Below, piece by piece: positions 1 through 6,193 of a DNA stretch of 15,857 nt. The DNA lies in NCBI GenBank assembly GCA_021372185.1, contig JAJFUY010000351.1, positions 1 through 15,857 of the forward strand, read 5' to 3'. The notes below the pieces were generated by a model that did no database searches, was not told the DNA's origin, and was given only the letters and a program-made list of their open reading frames with translations. The translations under genes and the position numbers were made by a program. How positions within the stretch are numbered: the stretch's first letter is position 1; each line of letters opens with the position of its first letter. Source of the stretch: Chlamydiales bacterium. GTDB lineage: Bacteria > Chlamydiota > Chlamydiia > Chlamydiales > FEN-1388.

Positions 1-444
1 CAAGGTAATAAAATGGCCGCCATCATCTGGCCAAGTCTTTAAAAGGGGGATTTGCTCAAGATCATCTAGAGAGCACTCTGTAACGGGCGCTCTTGCTTGC
101 TCTTTTAGGCCAAGAGAAAAAAAGCGCTTAAGAGAATTTCGTTTTTGCCACAGATGTGATATTTTGGGGGGCATTGGCCCTTGAGCTAGCTCTACAAGCG
201 TCTTGATAAACACTTCTGGCTCATTGCCAAAGGCAAGGCTCATGCGATAGTCTGAACCATAGAGGTTAGTGACTACAGGGAATTTTGAATTTTTGACATT
301 ATGAAATAAAAGCGCCTTGCCGCCTTGAGCTACAACGCGCCTATGAATTTCGGCTATTTCTAGCGTTGGATCTACCTCTTCGTGGATATGAACAAGTTCA
401 CGCTCTTGATCGAGCTTTTTTACGAAGGTTTGTAGATCCTGCAT
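1..444 (-). CDS. ubiD: UbiD-family decarboxylase, N-terminal part (runs off left edge)
   Basis: The gene reads leftward from the ATG at 444-442, and the first 148 codons are open to the window edge. The visible protein begins MQDLQTFVKKLDQERELVHI and continues with EEVDPTLEIAEIHRRV (residues 22-37), ALLFHNVKNSKFPVVTNLYG (44-63) and LKTWPDDGGHFITL (135-148). These are typical N-terminal blocks of the UbiD family. Known members use prenylated FMN, made by UbiX, to decarboxylate aromatic acids in ubiquinone or menaquinone synthesis; in chlamydiae, which use the futalosine route, a naphthoate-type substrate is plausible. The catalytic Arg-Glu-Glu region lies outside the window, so activity cannot be judged. 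It starts 3 nt after the rpmB stop, so it is probably co-transcribed with rpmB. No strong Shine-Dalgarno is visible. The family call is firm; the substrate is inferred. Confidence 0.88.
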   Translation of the reverse strand, partial: MQDLQTFVKKLDQERELVHIHEEVDPTLEIAEIHRRVVAQGGKALLFHNVKNSKFPVVTNLYGSDYRMSLAFGNEPEVFIKTLVELAQGPMPPKISHLWQKRNSLKRFFSLGLKEQARAPVTECSLDDLEQIPLLKTWPDDGGHFITL

Positions 445-447
445 GGA

Positions 448-723
448 TTATATATTTTCGCCACGCTTGCGCATTTCGTGCACAACAGCGCTAAGACCAT
501 TCTTTGCAATAGTTCTCATAGCTGATGTTGTAAGACGAAGAGAGATGAAGCGATTTTCTTCGATCAGCCAGAAGCGCTTGCGCTTAAGGTTTGGGTTAAA
601 AACGCGCTTGTTTTTACCAGTAGTTTTTAGACCGATACCCTTGTTCTTCTTAGCAATACCGCGTGTTACGTATTTGAAGCCACGAGCTGGTTTTTTACCT
701 GTTACTTGACATACCTTTGACAT
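448..723 (-). CDS. rpmB: 50S ribosomal protein L28
   Basis: The product is a 91-residue basic protein of the large ribosomal subunit. It shows the L28 signature VTGKKPARGFKYVTRGIAKK near the N-terminus, then GIGLKTTGKNKRVFNPNLKR (29-48) and FWLIEENRFISLRLTTSAMR (51-70). Extra-basic GIAKKNKGIGLK and RFWLIEENRF blocks resemble the L28 of Chlamydiae more than that of Proteobacteria. An in-frame ATG lies 30 nt upstream at 753, but the start at 723 is preferred. It gives the standard N-terminus MSKVCQVTGK and has a good Shine-Dalgarno (AAGGGA at 736-731) 7 nt away. The ubiD-like gene follows directly. A candidate promoter sits at 784-756. Confidence 0.96.
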   Translation of the reverse strand: MSKVCQVTGKKPARGFKYVTRGIAKKNKGIGLKTTGKNKRVFNPNLKRKRFWLIEENRFISLRLTTSAMRTIAKNGLSAVVHEMRKRGENI

Positions 724-755
724 ACAGAATTCCCTTACGAGTTTGAATGGCACAT

Positions 756-784
756 ATGGTACTTTTTTAGTGTTTTCATTTCAA
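756..784 (-). promoter_or_regulatory. Candidate sigma70-type promoter of rpmB
   Basis: Read on the minus strand, TTGAAA (784-779) is followed after 17 nt by TACCAT (761-756). The first hexamer matches the -35 consensus in 5 of 6 positions and the second matches the -10 consensus in 4 of 6. Transcription would begin near 749, leaving a leader of about 25 nt with the Shine-Dalgarno in it. Found by eye only. Confidence 0.4.
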
Positions 785-827
785 GCAAAAACAAATGCAT
801 TTTTTATAAAATATTTACTTACAATAA

Positions 828-840
828 GTGATTAAATCAC
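828..840. repeat. Perfect 13-bp palindrome in a divergent intergenic region
   Basis: The sequence GTGATTAAATCAC has two perfect 6-bp arms around one central base. It lies in the 182-bp space between the divergent starts of rpmB (723) and the gene at 906. The size and position would fit a dimeric regulator site, but no regulator is implied by anything else here and a chance palindrome in AT-rich DNA is possible. Confidence 0.3.
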
Positions 841-905
841 AGAGATCTGGGAAAAAAATAGCCGATGTGGTAACAATAGTGTCTTATTCTTCAAGGATAT
901 CATCA

Positions 906-1445
906 ATGAGCGCCAATTCACCGACTGTTGATCTTGACGCATTAGGCAAATTGCTTAGTCTTGCTAAAAGTCTTGATGAAGTTTATCAGGATTCTGCAAA
1001 CACTAAAGCAATAGAGCGAGTGCTCATACGCACACTACAAGAGGGCACCCTAGCTTTTCAGGTAAAAGGTGGCGTTTTGTGGCGCTTTTTTGCTATAACC
1101 CTGCCAGGACGTGAAAAAGAGTATGATCTTGGCCAGAATTTAGCCCAACTCCAAAGCCTCTTTCATGCTATTGGCGGCCACAGTGACCAAGATATCAGAC
1201 GTGCGGCCCAAGGCATGGCTATGTATGGAGAAACTGTTATAGACACAACTGACGCTGTAGCTGCACTCATAGGCCTACAAACCGCCTTAAACTCTATCGT
1301 AGACCATGTAAAGCAAAACAAACTTCGCCGAGTGCCCGACGAAGAGCGCAAAAAAAGCATTGTAGACGCCCTAGAAGCCATGAAAATCAATTGGCGTCCT
1401 CATCAGCCGTCTCCTCGAATTCGCAAGAAAAAAGCTTTAGCCTAA
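906..1445 (+). CDS. Unrecognised 179-aa protein
   Basis: I do not recognise this family. The start is placed at the ATG at 906 because AAGGA (893-897) lies 8 nt upstream. A GTG at 828 in the same frame would add 26 residues but has no ribosome binding site and falls inside a palindrome. The protein is predicted soluble and mainly helical: no signal peptide or membrane segment is visible, a central stretch GGVLWRFFAITLPG (residues about 54-67) is the most hydrophobic part, and the C-terminus ends in a basic tail (PRIRKKKALA). It diverges from rpmB and converges on rnz. Codon use resembles the neighbours, so it looks like a real, possibly chlamydiae-restricted gene. No function is proposed. Confidence 0.75.
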   Translation: MSANSPTVDLDALGKLLSLAKSLDEVYQDSANTKAIERVLIRTLQEGTLAFQVKGGVLWRFFAITLPGREKEYDLGQNLAQLQSLFHAIGGHSDQDIRRAAQGMAMYGETVIDTTDAVAALIGLQTALNSIVDHVKQNKLRRVPDEERKKSIVDALEAMKINWRPHQPSPRIRKKKALA

Positions 1446-1459
1446 ATTGTTTTCTCTTA

Positions 1460-1518
1460 ATCTTATTCTTGATCTTATTCTGTCTTTTCTCCGACGGAAA
1501 ACAGAATAAGAATAAGAT
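1460..1518. repeat. Imperfect hairpin between convergent genes
   Basis: The left arm (1474-1483, CTTATTCTGT) pairs perfectly with 1501-1510 (ACAGAATAAG). The stem extends after a 6-nt bulge (1468-1473) through 1460-1467 with 1511-1518. The left side also holds the direct repeat TCTTATTCT/TCTTATTCTG. It separates the ends of the gene at 906-1445 and rnz. Neither strand has a T-run directly after the stem, so it is not a canonical intrinsic terminator, although it could stabilise transcript 3' ends. Confidence 0.5.
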
Positions 1519-1529
1519 CAGAAAAAACC

Positions 1530-2441
1530 TTACTTCTTTTTAGGAAACTGAAAGCGACAAAGGTCCTCTGCAGCATGAGTATTAGCAAAATAGGGCCTTG
1601 CCTCATCCTCAAACACTTTTGCGTCAATGTACCTGGCTGAAAAGTGCGTCAAAATGAGCTCTTCTACTTGGGCCTCTTTGGCAATCAGTGCAGCGTCCTT
1701 GGCTGTGAGGTGAAAGTGCTTGCGGGCTAAGTCTTTTTCTTCTTCTAGGTAAGTACTTTCAGCTAGCAGTATACGGGCATTTTTGGCTATTTCTACTGCC
1801 TGTGGGCAGACTCTTGTGTCAATTACTACGGCGATAGACTCGCCAGGGCGTACTTCGCTTACGCTATCAAGTGTGACTAGTTTACCATCTATTACGAGCT
1901 CTTTGTTTTTTTCGAGTAAGGCCACGTTTGGGCCTTGAACCCCTGCATCCTTTAGCTTTTGGCGGTCAAATTTGCGGGTAGGGGCTTCTGTTATCCTCCA
2001 GCCTATGTTGTCGATGCCATGCTCTAAGAAAGTAGCTTCTATTAAGAATTTACCATCATCATGGACAATTCCTGCTTTTTCTACAGGATGTTCAATCACC
2101 TGGATCAGCTCGTGGTAGCTTGTACCATAACGCAGTCTATCAAAATATTTTTTGCCGGAAGCTGGGTAGTAACAATGGATTGGGTGAGTAACCTTATCAA
2201 GATTAAGACGCATAAGAATTGATCCTAGACCCAGACAATGATCCCCATGAAAGTGGCTTACAAAAATTCGAGTGACTACAGGTGGGGCAATTTCAGCAAA
2301 GATAAACTGGCGCTGGGTGCCTTCACCCGGGTCAAAAAGCAGGCCTTCGTCGTTCCAGCGAAAGAGGTAGGCGCCATGATTGCGGTATCGTGTTGGCTGC
2401 TGGCTTGAGGTGCCTAGTATTATTAAATCTCTAACGCTCAT
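1530..2441 (-). CDS. rnz: Ribonuclease Z (tRNA 3' endonuclease)
   Basis: This 303-residue metallo-beta-lactamase-fold enzyme cuts the 3' trailer from precursor tRNAs. The zinc-binding signature HFHGDH is at residues 63-68, preceded by GEGTQRQ (40-46 region) and an N-terminal LGTSSQQPT. Further expected ligands are visible: H141 (LEHGID), D208 (VIDTR) and H266 (LTHFSARY). The LLAEST and HLTAKDAA blocks around 225-251 are also typical of the family. The length is normal. Its ATG overlaps the TGA of the upstream ITPA-like gene (ATGA, 2441-2438), which suggests translational coupling. It ends just before the hairpin at 1460-1518, where it converges with the gene at 906-1445. The assignment is confident. 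Confidence 0.96.
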   Translation of the reverse strand: MSVRDLIILGTSSQQPTRYRNHGAYLFRWNDEGLLFDPGEGTQRQFIFAEIAPPVVTRIFVSHFHGDHCLGLGSILMRLNLDKVTHPIHCYYPASGKKYFDRLRYGTSYHELIQVIEHPVEKAGIVHDDGKFLIEATFLEHGIDNIGWRITEAPTRKFDRQKLKDAGVQGPNVALLEKNKELVIDGKLVTLDSVSEVRPGESIAVVIDTRVCPQAVEIAKNARILLAESTYLEEEKDLARKHFHLTAKDAALIAKEAQVEELILTHFSARYIDAKVFEDEARPYFANTHAAEDLCRFQFPKKK

Positions 2442-2995
2442 AGTTGTATCAAGTAGTTTCTGAATTGTGTAAGGGCTAAAGATCTAGCCGACATACGTGA
2501 TGATTCTTCTAAAGAAAGCTCGGCAAAGGTTTTTTCAAAGCCTTTAGGCTGCACAATTGCATTCCAGCTAGTGCCGTGGGCAAGACGCGTGCCTCGTGGC
2601 GCAACAATATTGCCATCAACTACGCCTTCAAATATACGAGGAGGTTCATTTGGCATAGCAAATCCAATATGGCACACCACCTGGCAGCTTTTGTCATTAT
2701 AGTGAGAGATAAGGTTGTATAATCCAGCATCACCCAGCGCCTCTAAAAACGAGCGCACATAGGGCCCAGGAAGACCATTAAGGCAAGAGCAATGCACACT
2801 GATATCATCAATAAGGCATGGCTCGTTAAGCAGGCTATAGGCCTGCTGTACTTTGTGAAGCGATATTTGGTGAGAAGTGCCCTGCAGCTCATCAAGAGTG
2901 AGGGGAGTGTGGATAAGTTCTATGTTAGCGCCTTGTAAAACTGCGGCGGCCTCTTCAAACTTACCAATATTACTTGTCACATAGTGGATCTTCAT
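2438..2995 (-). CDS. ITPA/RdgB (HAM1)-like nucleotide pyrophosphatase, with altered motif residues
   Basis: The product is a 185-residue protein of the inosine triphosphatase family, which removes non-canonical purine nucleotides such as ITP and XTP. Family blocks are clear: YVTSNIGKFEE (5-15), IDDIS (62-66), LNGLPGPYVRSFLEALG (72-88), IVAPRGT (130-136) and QPKGFEKTFAELS (149-161). The arrangement is closer to eukaryotic ITPA than to E. coli RdgB. Two usual substrate-binding motifs are changed: the expected GWDP-type motif reads TSWNAI (142-147), with Asp replaced by Asn, and the C-terminal SHR motif reads SAR (169-171), with the His lost. The acidic residues at 63-64 remain. It may therefore have shifted specificity or reduced activity. 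It overlaps rnz by 4 nt and diverges from the phosphohexomutase gene. No clear Shine-Dalgarno precedes its ATG. Confidence 0.88.
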   Translation of the reverse strand: MKIHYVTSNIGKFEEAAAVLQGANIELIHTPLTLDELQGTSHQISLHKVQQAYSLLNEPCLIDDISVHCSCLNGLPGPYVRSFLEALGDAGLYNLISHYNDKSCQVVCHIGFAMPNEPPRIFEGVVDGNIVAPRGTRLAHGTSWNAIVQPKGFEKTFAELSLEESSRMSARSLALTQFRNYLIQL

Positions 2996-3036
2996 ACAAA
3001 GAAGATACTGCTTTTAGAAATCTTTTGCCACTTGAA

Positions 3037-3065
3037 TATTATTTAGCCAGAGTCTTACAGTAAGG
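3037..3065 (+). promoter_or_regulatory. Candidate -10 box and ribosome binding site for the phosphohexomutase gene
   Basis: TATTAT at 3037-3042 matches the -10 consensus in 5 of 6 positions. A weak TTAGAA sits 17 nt upstream (3014-3019). AAGG at 3062-3065 lies close to the ATG at 3068. This fits the 72-bp gap to the divergent gene, but the -35 is poor. Confidence 0.35.
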
Positions 3066-3067
3066 CT

Positions 3068-4798
3068 ATGAATACAACTGCCCTGCAAAAGCTCGACCCA
3101 GAAATCCAAAAGCGCGTGCGCTACTGGCTAGAAAAAAATTTTGATAGTCAGGCTAAAGATGAAATCAAGCGTTTACTTGATACTCGCCCCGAAACGCTTG
3201 TTGATGCCTTTTATACCGATCTTTCTTTTGGTACAGGGGGTATGCGCGGGCTTATGGGCGTTGGCACAAACCGTATGAACGTCTACACAATTGCTTGGGC
3301 TACCCAAGGGCTTGCCAACTACATCAATAAAACCGTAGAAGGCAATAAAAGCGTAGCTATTGGTTATGATTCTCGCCACAACTCTAAAGAATTTGCCAAT
3401 GTTGCAGCTCAGGTATTAGCTGGCAACGGGATTACTGTGTATTTGTTTAGTGAATTACGGCCCACACCTTTAGTATCTTTTGCCTGCCGCTACCACCACT
3501 GCACCGCTGCCATTATGGTGACAGCCTCGCACAACCCTCCAGAATATAATGGCTACAAGGTATATTGGAATGATGGCGCTCAGGTATTACCTCCAAACGA
3601 TAAAGGCATTGTAGAAGAAGCTGCCAAACTCTCTGACCCAGACCAGGTTAAAAAAGCCGAAATTTCGTCCCCACTTATACACATGATGGGAAAAGAGGTT
3701 GATGAGGCCTATCTAAAGGCCATTACACCCCTGCAGCTATGGCCAGAATTATCAGCCGTTGAAGGCAAAAACCTGAAAATTTTATATTCAAGCCTCAATG
3801 GAACCGGCATCACCATGGTACCAGAGGCCTTAAAACGCTTTGGCTTTACCAATCTACAGTTTGTTGATGAGCAGATCATCCCAAATGGCGACTTTCCTAC
3901 CTGCAAAAAGCCAAATCCAGAAGAGTCAAAGGCTATGGAACTTGGCACAAAAAAAATGATGCAAAATCAGTGCGACATTTTTATTGCCACAGACCCAGAC
4001 TGTGACCGCCTTGGAGTAGTTGTGCGCCATAATCAAGAGTGGCACGCACTTACCGGCAACCAAATTATCTGCATAGCCGCAGAATATGTCTGCCAGGCAA
4101 AATCCTTGCCCGAAAAAGCCGCTTTTGTAAAAACCATTGTGACAAGTGAGCTATTTACACGTGTTGTAGAAGCCCATAAAGGCACCTGCTTTAATGTGTT
4201 AACAGGTTTTAAGTATATCGCAGAAAAAATAAGGCAGTGGGAAAACACCCCTGGCTCTTACAGCTTTGTCTTTGGTGGAGAAGAATCCTACGGCTGTCTT
4301 TTAGGCACAGTAGTACGTGATAAAGATGCTGTAATATCAAGCTGCCTCTTAACAGAAATTGCGCTCTATGCCAAACTGAAAAATAAAACGCTCCTTGACC
4401 TTTTAGATGACATGTACAAGCGATATGGCGTCTTTGTAGAGCTATTGACCTCTGTTGACTTTGAAGAAACCAAAGCCGGCAAGCAAAAGATGCAAGATGC
4501 GATGAAACGCTGCCGAGAGGAAGAAACCTCTACTGTAGGCGGCTACAAAGTGGTAAAAATTACTGATTTACTCAAAAAATCAGCCGATTTGCCCATATCA
4601 GACGTACTTATCTTTGACTTAGAAGATACAAGCCGCGTGATAATACGACCATCGGGCACAGAGCCGCGCATTAAAGTGTATGTCTTAAGTAACCAGCCGG
4701 CAGATGGTATTGCCACCTTAGGTCTTGATGCCGTTAAAACTCAAGCAGCAAACAAAGCTAACTCTATTTTACAGGCATTTAAAACACTATTGACTTAA
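3068..4798 (+). CDS. Phosphoglucomutase/phosphomannomutase (alpha-D-phosphohexomutase)
   Basis: This 576-residue enzyme of the phosphohexomutase superfamily interconverts hexose 1- and 6-phosphates through a phosphoserine. Visible elements in order are: SFGTGGMRG (53-61); the active-site loop TASHNPPEYNGYK (152-164) with the phosphoserine candidate S154; the metal-binding loop DPDCDR (309-314); the sugar-binding loop GGEESYG (403-409); and the phosphate-binding loop RPSGTEPR (527-534). All catalytic elements are intact. The length and the extended N-terminus place it in the PGM2/PgcA-type branch, as for the large chlamydial homologs, so glucose 1-phosphate for glycogen or sugar-nucleotide synthesis is the likeliest use. 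Glucose versus mannose preference cannot be read from sequence. AAGG precedes the start. The stop codon directly abuts the -35 box of the next gene's promoter. Confidence 0.95.
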   Translation: MNTTALQKLDPEIQKRVRYWLEKNFDSQAKDEIKRLLDTRPETLVDAFYTDLSFGTGGMRGLMGVGTNRMNVYTIAWATQGLANYINKTVEGNKSVAIGYDSRHNSKEFANVAAQVLAGNGITVYLFSELRPTPLVSFACRYHHCTAAIMVTASHNPPEYNGYKVYWNDGAQVLPPNDKGIVEEAAKLSDPDQVKKAEISSPLIHMMGKEVDEAYLKAITPLQLWPELSAVEGKNLKILYSSLNGTGITMVPEALKRFGFTNLQFVDEQIIPNGDFPTCKKPNPEESKAMELGTKKMMQNQCDIFIATDPDCDRLGVVVRHNQEWHALTGNQIICIAAEYVCQAKSLPEKAAFVKTIVTSELFTRVVEAHKGTCFNVLTGFKYIAEKIRQWENTPGSYSFVFGGEESYGCLLGTVVRDKDAVISSCLLTEIALYAKLKNKTLLDLLDDMYKRYGVFVELLTSVDFEETKAGKQKMQDAMKRCREEETSTVGGYKVVKITDLLKKSADLPISDVLIFDLEDTSRVIIRPSGTEPRIKVYVLSNQPADGIATLGLDAVKTQAANKANSILQAFKTLLT

Positions 4799-4818
4799 AT
4801 TAAAAATATATCTATAAT
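4790..4818 (+). promoter_or_regulatory. Strong sigma70-type promoter of the first paralog gene
   Basis: TTGACT (4790-4795), a 17-nt spacer and a perfect TATAAT (4813-4818) are present. The -35 box overlaps the end of the upstream phosphohexomutase gene. A start near 4825 gives a very short leader containing GAGG (4833-4836), 6 nt before the ATG at 4843. Confidence 0.8.
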
Positions 4819-4842
4819 TATATTATTAATTTGAGGTGTAAA

Positions 4843-6021
4843 ATGCAGGTAACAAGCAGTAGACCATACATTAGCCCTCTAGAACTACAAACTCAGAGGG
4901 AAGAAACTACCGAAAAAGCTAAGGAAGTAGGGATTCTTGGCTATAAAGTTACCAAAAAAATAGGGAGTATTCTCAAGAGCGCCGTTGAGATCACAGAAGC
5001 TTTTGATGAAAATGCACCAAAATCTCTAGGTGAAATTACAATAACCCTCAAAGTATTTAAAATATTTAACGCAATCCTTGCTCTACCTAAGCTTTATAAA
5101 AGCATAAAAACTGTTATACGCCCAGGCGATCTAAAAGACAGAATCTTTGGTGGCTGGACCCTAGTAAAGTGCGTAAAAAAAATAGTTTTGGCAGTGGAGA
5201 CCATATTTTATTACCTCAATAAACTCAACCTGATTGCCAAAGCAACCTTAGCATGGACAACCATCACCGGTTACATCTTCATGCCAATCACATTCATTTC
5301 TGCAGCTGTTGATATCTACCAGCTAAATGTTGGCGTACAGTTCATGAAAAAATTCAACGGCAAGATCACTGTAATCAAACAAGAAGTTGCTGCGGCACCT
5401 TTGAAAAAATCACTGCGCTTAGCTAAAAACCAAGAGGTGCAAGAAAAGCAGATTGCACTTATGAGAAGCGTAGAAAAAACAAAGCGCATCTGTAAGCACA
5501 TCCTCGTGCACAAAAAATCTTTAGAGGAATATGGCGTTATAGCAAGTAACTGCCCAATTGACGATCGCTTAAGTAGCGTGATTAAACAATTAAAAAGTAG
5601 AAACGAAGAAACAAAATTAAAAGGGATAGAAGCAGCAAATCACCTAACATCCCGCATTAAAGACAGACTTAAAGAGCGTATTGCCATAGAAACCGTTGGC
5701 ACAACTCTTTCAGTAGCAGGCGTTGCCACAACAGTTATTGGCCTTGCATGCCCACCAGCTGCTCCGGCTCTTGCCATAGTAGCTACAGTATTAACTATAG
5801 TTGGCATAGCAAGATTTGCCTACTCGAAGTTTATCCCCAGTGGCGACATCCTAGACACCGAAAAGCGCATGCTCTTCTCAACAGCCGGTAAAAAACTTAA
5901 AGTAGCCAAGAAAATGCTCAACGCGCAATGCGTGAAATTCAAACAGAATGTTTACAATTTTACGCAATCTACACGTGCAAAGCTTAACCTTAAGCCTCAC
6001 GTAATAGCAGTGGCAGCATAA
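4843..6021 (+). CDS. Unrecognised 392-aa protein with bilobed hydrophobic segment; paralog of the gene at 6194-7231
   Basis: I do not recognise a named family. The ATG at 4843 is chosen over an in-frame TTG at 4831 because GAGG (4833-4836) lies 6 nt before the ATG and would be inside the longer version. The protein is Lys/Ala-rich. An N-terminal helical region holds GYKVTKK (33-39) and ALPKL (80-84), and a conserved block at 107-159 contains the motifs VKCVKK, ETIFYY and PITFIS. A basic linker follows, then SNCPIDDRL (235-243). A strongly hydrophobic double segment at about 283-328 is split by CPPAAPA, and the C-terminal block is FIPSGDILDTEKRML (330-344). The paired hydrophobic lobes resemble chlamydial Inc proteins, but no secretion signal can be proven. 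Over residues 107-159, 26 of 53 positions match the downstream paralog. It has its own strong promoter. Confidence 0.85.
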   Translation: MQVTSSRPYISPLELQTQREETTEKAKEVGILGYKVTKKIGSILKSAVEITEAFDENAPKSLGEITITLKVFKIFNAILALPKLYKSIKTVIRPGDLKDRIFGGWTLVKCVKKIVLAVETIFYYLNKLNLIAKATLAWTTITGYIFMPITFISAAVDIYQLNVGVQFMKKFNGKITVIKQEVAAAPLKKSLRLAKNQEVQEKQIALMRSVEKTKRICKHILVHKKSLEEYGVIASNCPIDDRLSSVIKQLKSRNEETKLKGIEAANHLTSRIKDRLKERIAIETVGTTLSVAGVATTVIGLACPPAAPALAIVATVLTIVGIARFAYSKFIPSGDILDTEKRMLFSTAGKKLKVAKKMLNAQCVKFKQNVYNFTQSTRAKLNLKPHVIAVAA

Positions 6022-6046
6022 ATGTTTTAACTTGCCCTTGCCTTTG

Positions 6047-6117
6047 CCCTTTCCCTTGCCCGATTTTGTATTGGTATTTGTATTTTAAAAAAAAACAAAA
6101 TCGGGCAAGGGAAAGGG
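6047..6117. repeat. Perfect 23-bp inverted repeat (hairpin) between the paralog genes
   Basis: The left arm 6047-6069 and right arm 6095-6117 are exact reverse complements (23 bp). They carry the core CCCTTTCCCTTGCCCGATTT on the left side. The loop is a 25-nt AT-rich stretch (6070-6094). Short direct repeats of CCTTGCC/TTTGCCC lead into the left arm from 6031. In the plus direction the stem is followed after 5 nt by TTTTT (6123-6127), so it may terminate transcription of the gene ending at 6021. The stem is much longer than a typical terminator. Confidence 0.8.
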
Positions 6118-6142
6118 ACACCTTTTTAAATAATCACCTTCC

Positions 6143-6171
6143 TTGACATAATATTAATATAACTATATACT
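6143..6171 (+). promoter_or_regulatory. Strong sigma70-type promoter of the second paralog gene
   Basis: A perfect TTGACA (6143-6148), a 17-nt spacer and TATACT (6166-6171) are present. A strong Shine-Dalgarno AGGAGG follows at 6184-6189. The arrangement closely mirrors the promoter at 4790-4818. Confidence 0.8.
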
Positions 6172-6193
6172 TCCTGATTAATTAGGAGGTAAT

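Noticed and set aside
443..709. 88-aa open frame on the plus strand
   Set aside because: It lies antisense to the clear L28 gene, has no ribosome site and shows a composition expected of a shadow frame.
828..905. Longer version of the 179-aa gene beginning at GTG 828
   Set aside because: There is no ribosome binding site, and the start would lie in a palindrome. The ATG at 906 has AAGGA at good spacing.
1460..1518. Canonical bidirectional intrinsic terminator
   Set aside because: No U-tract follows the stem on either strand; the T/A-runs lie on the wrong side.
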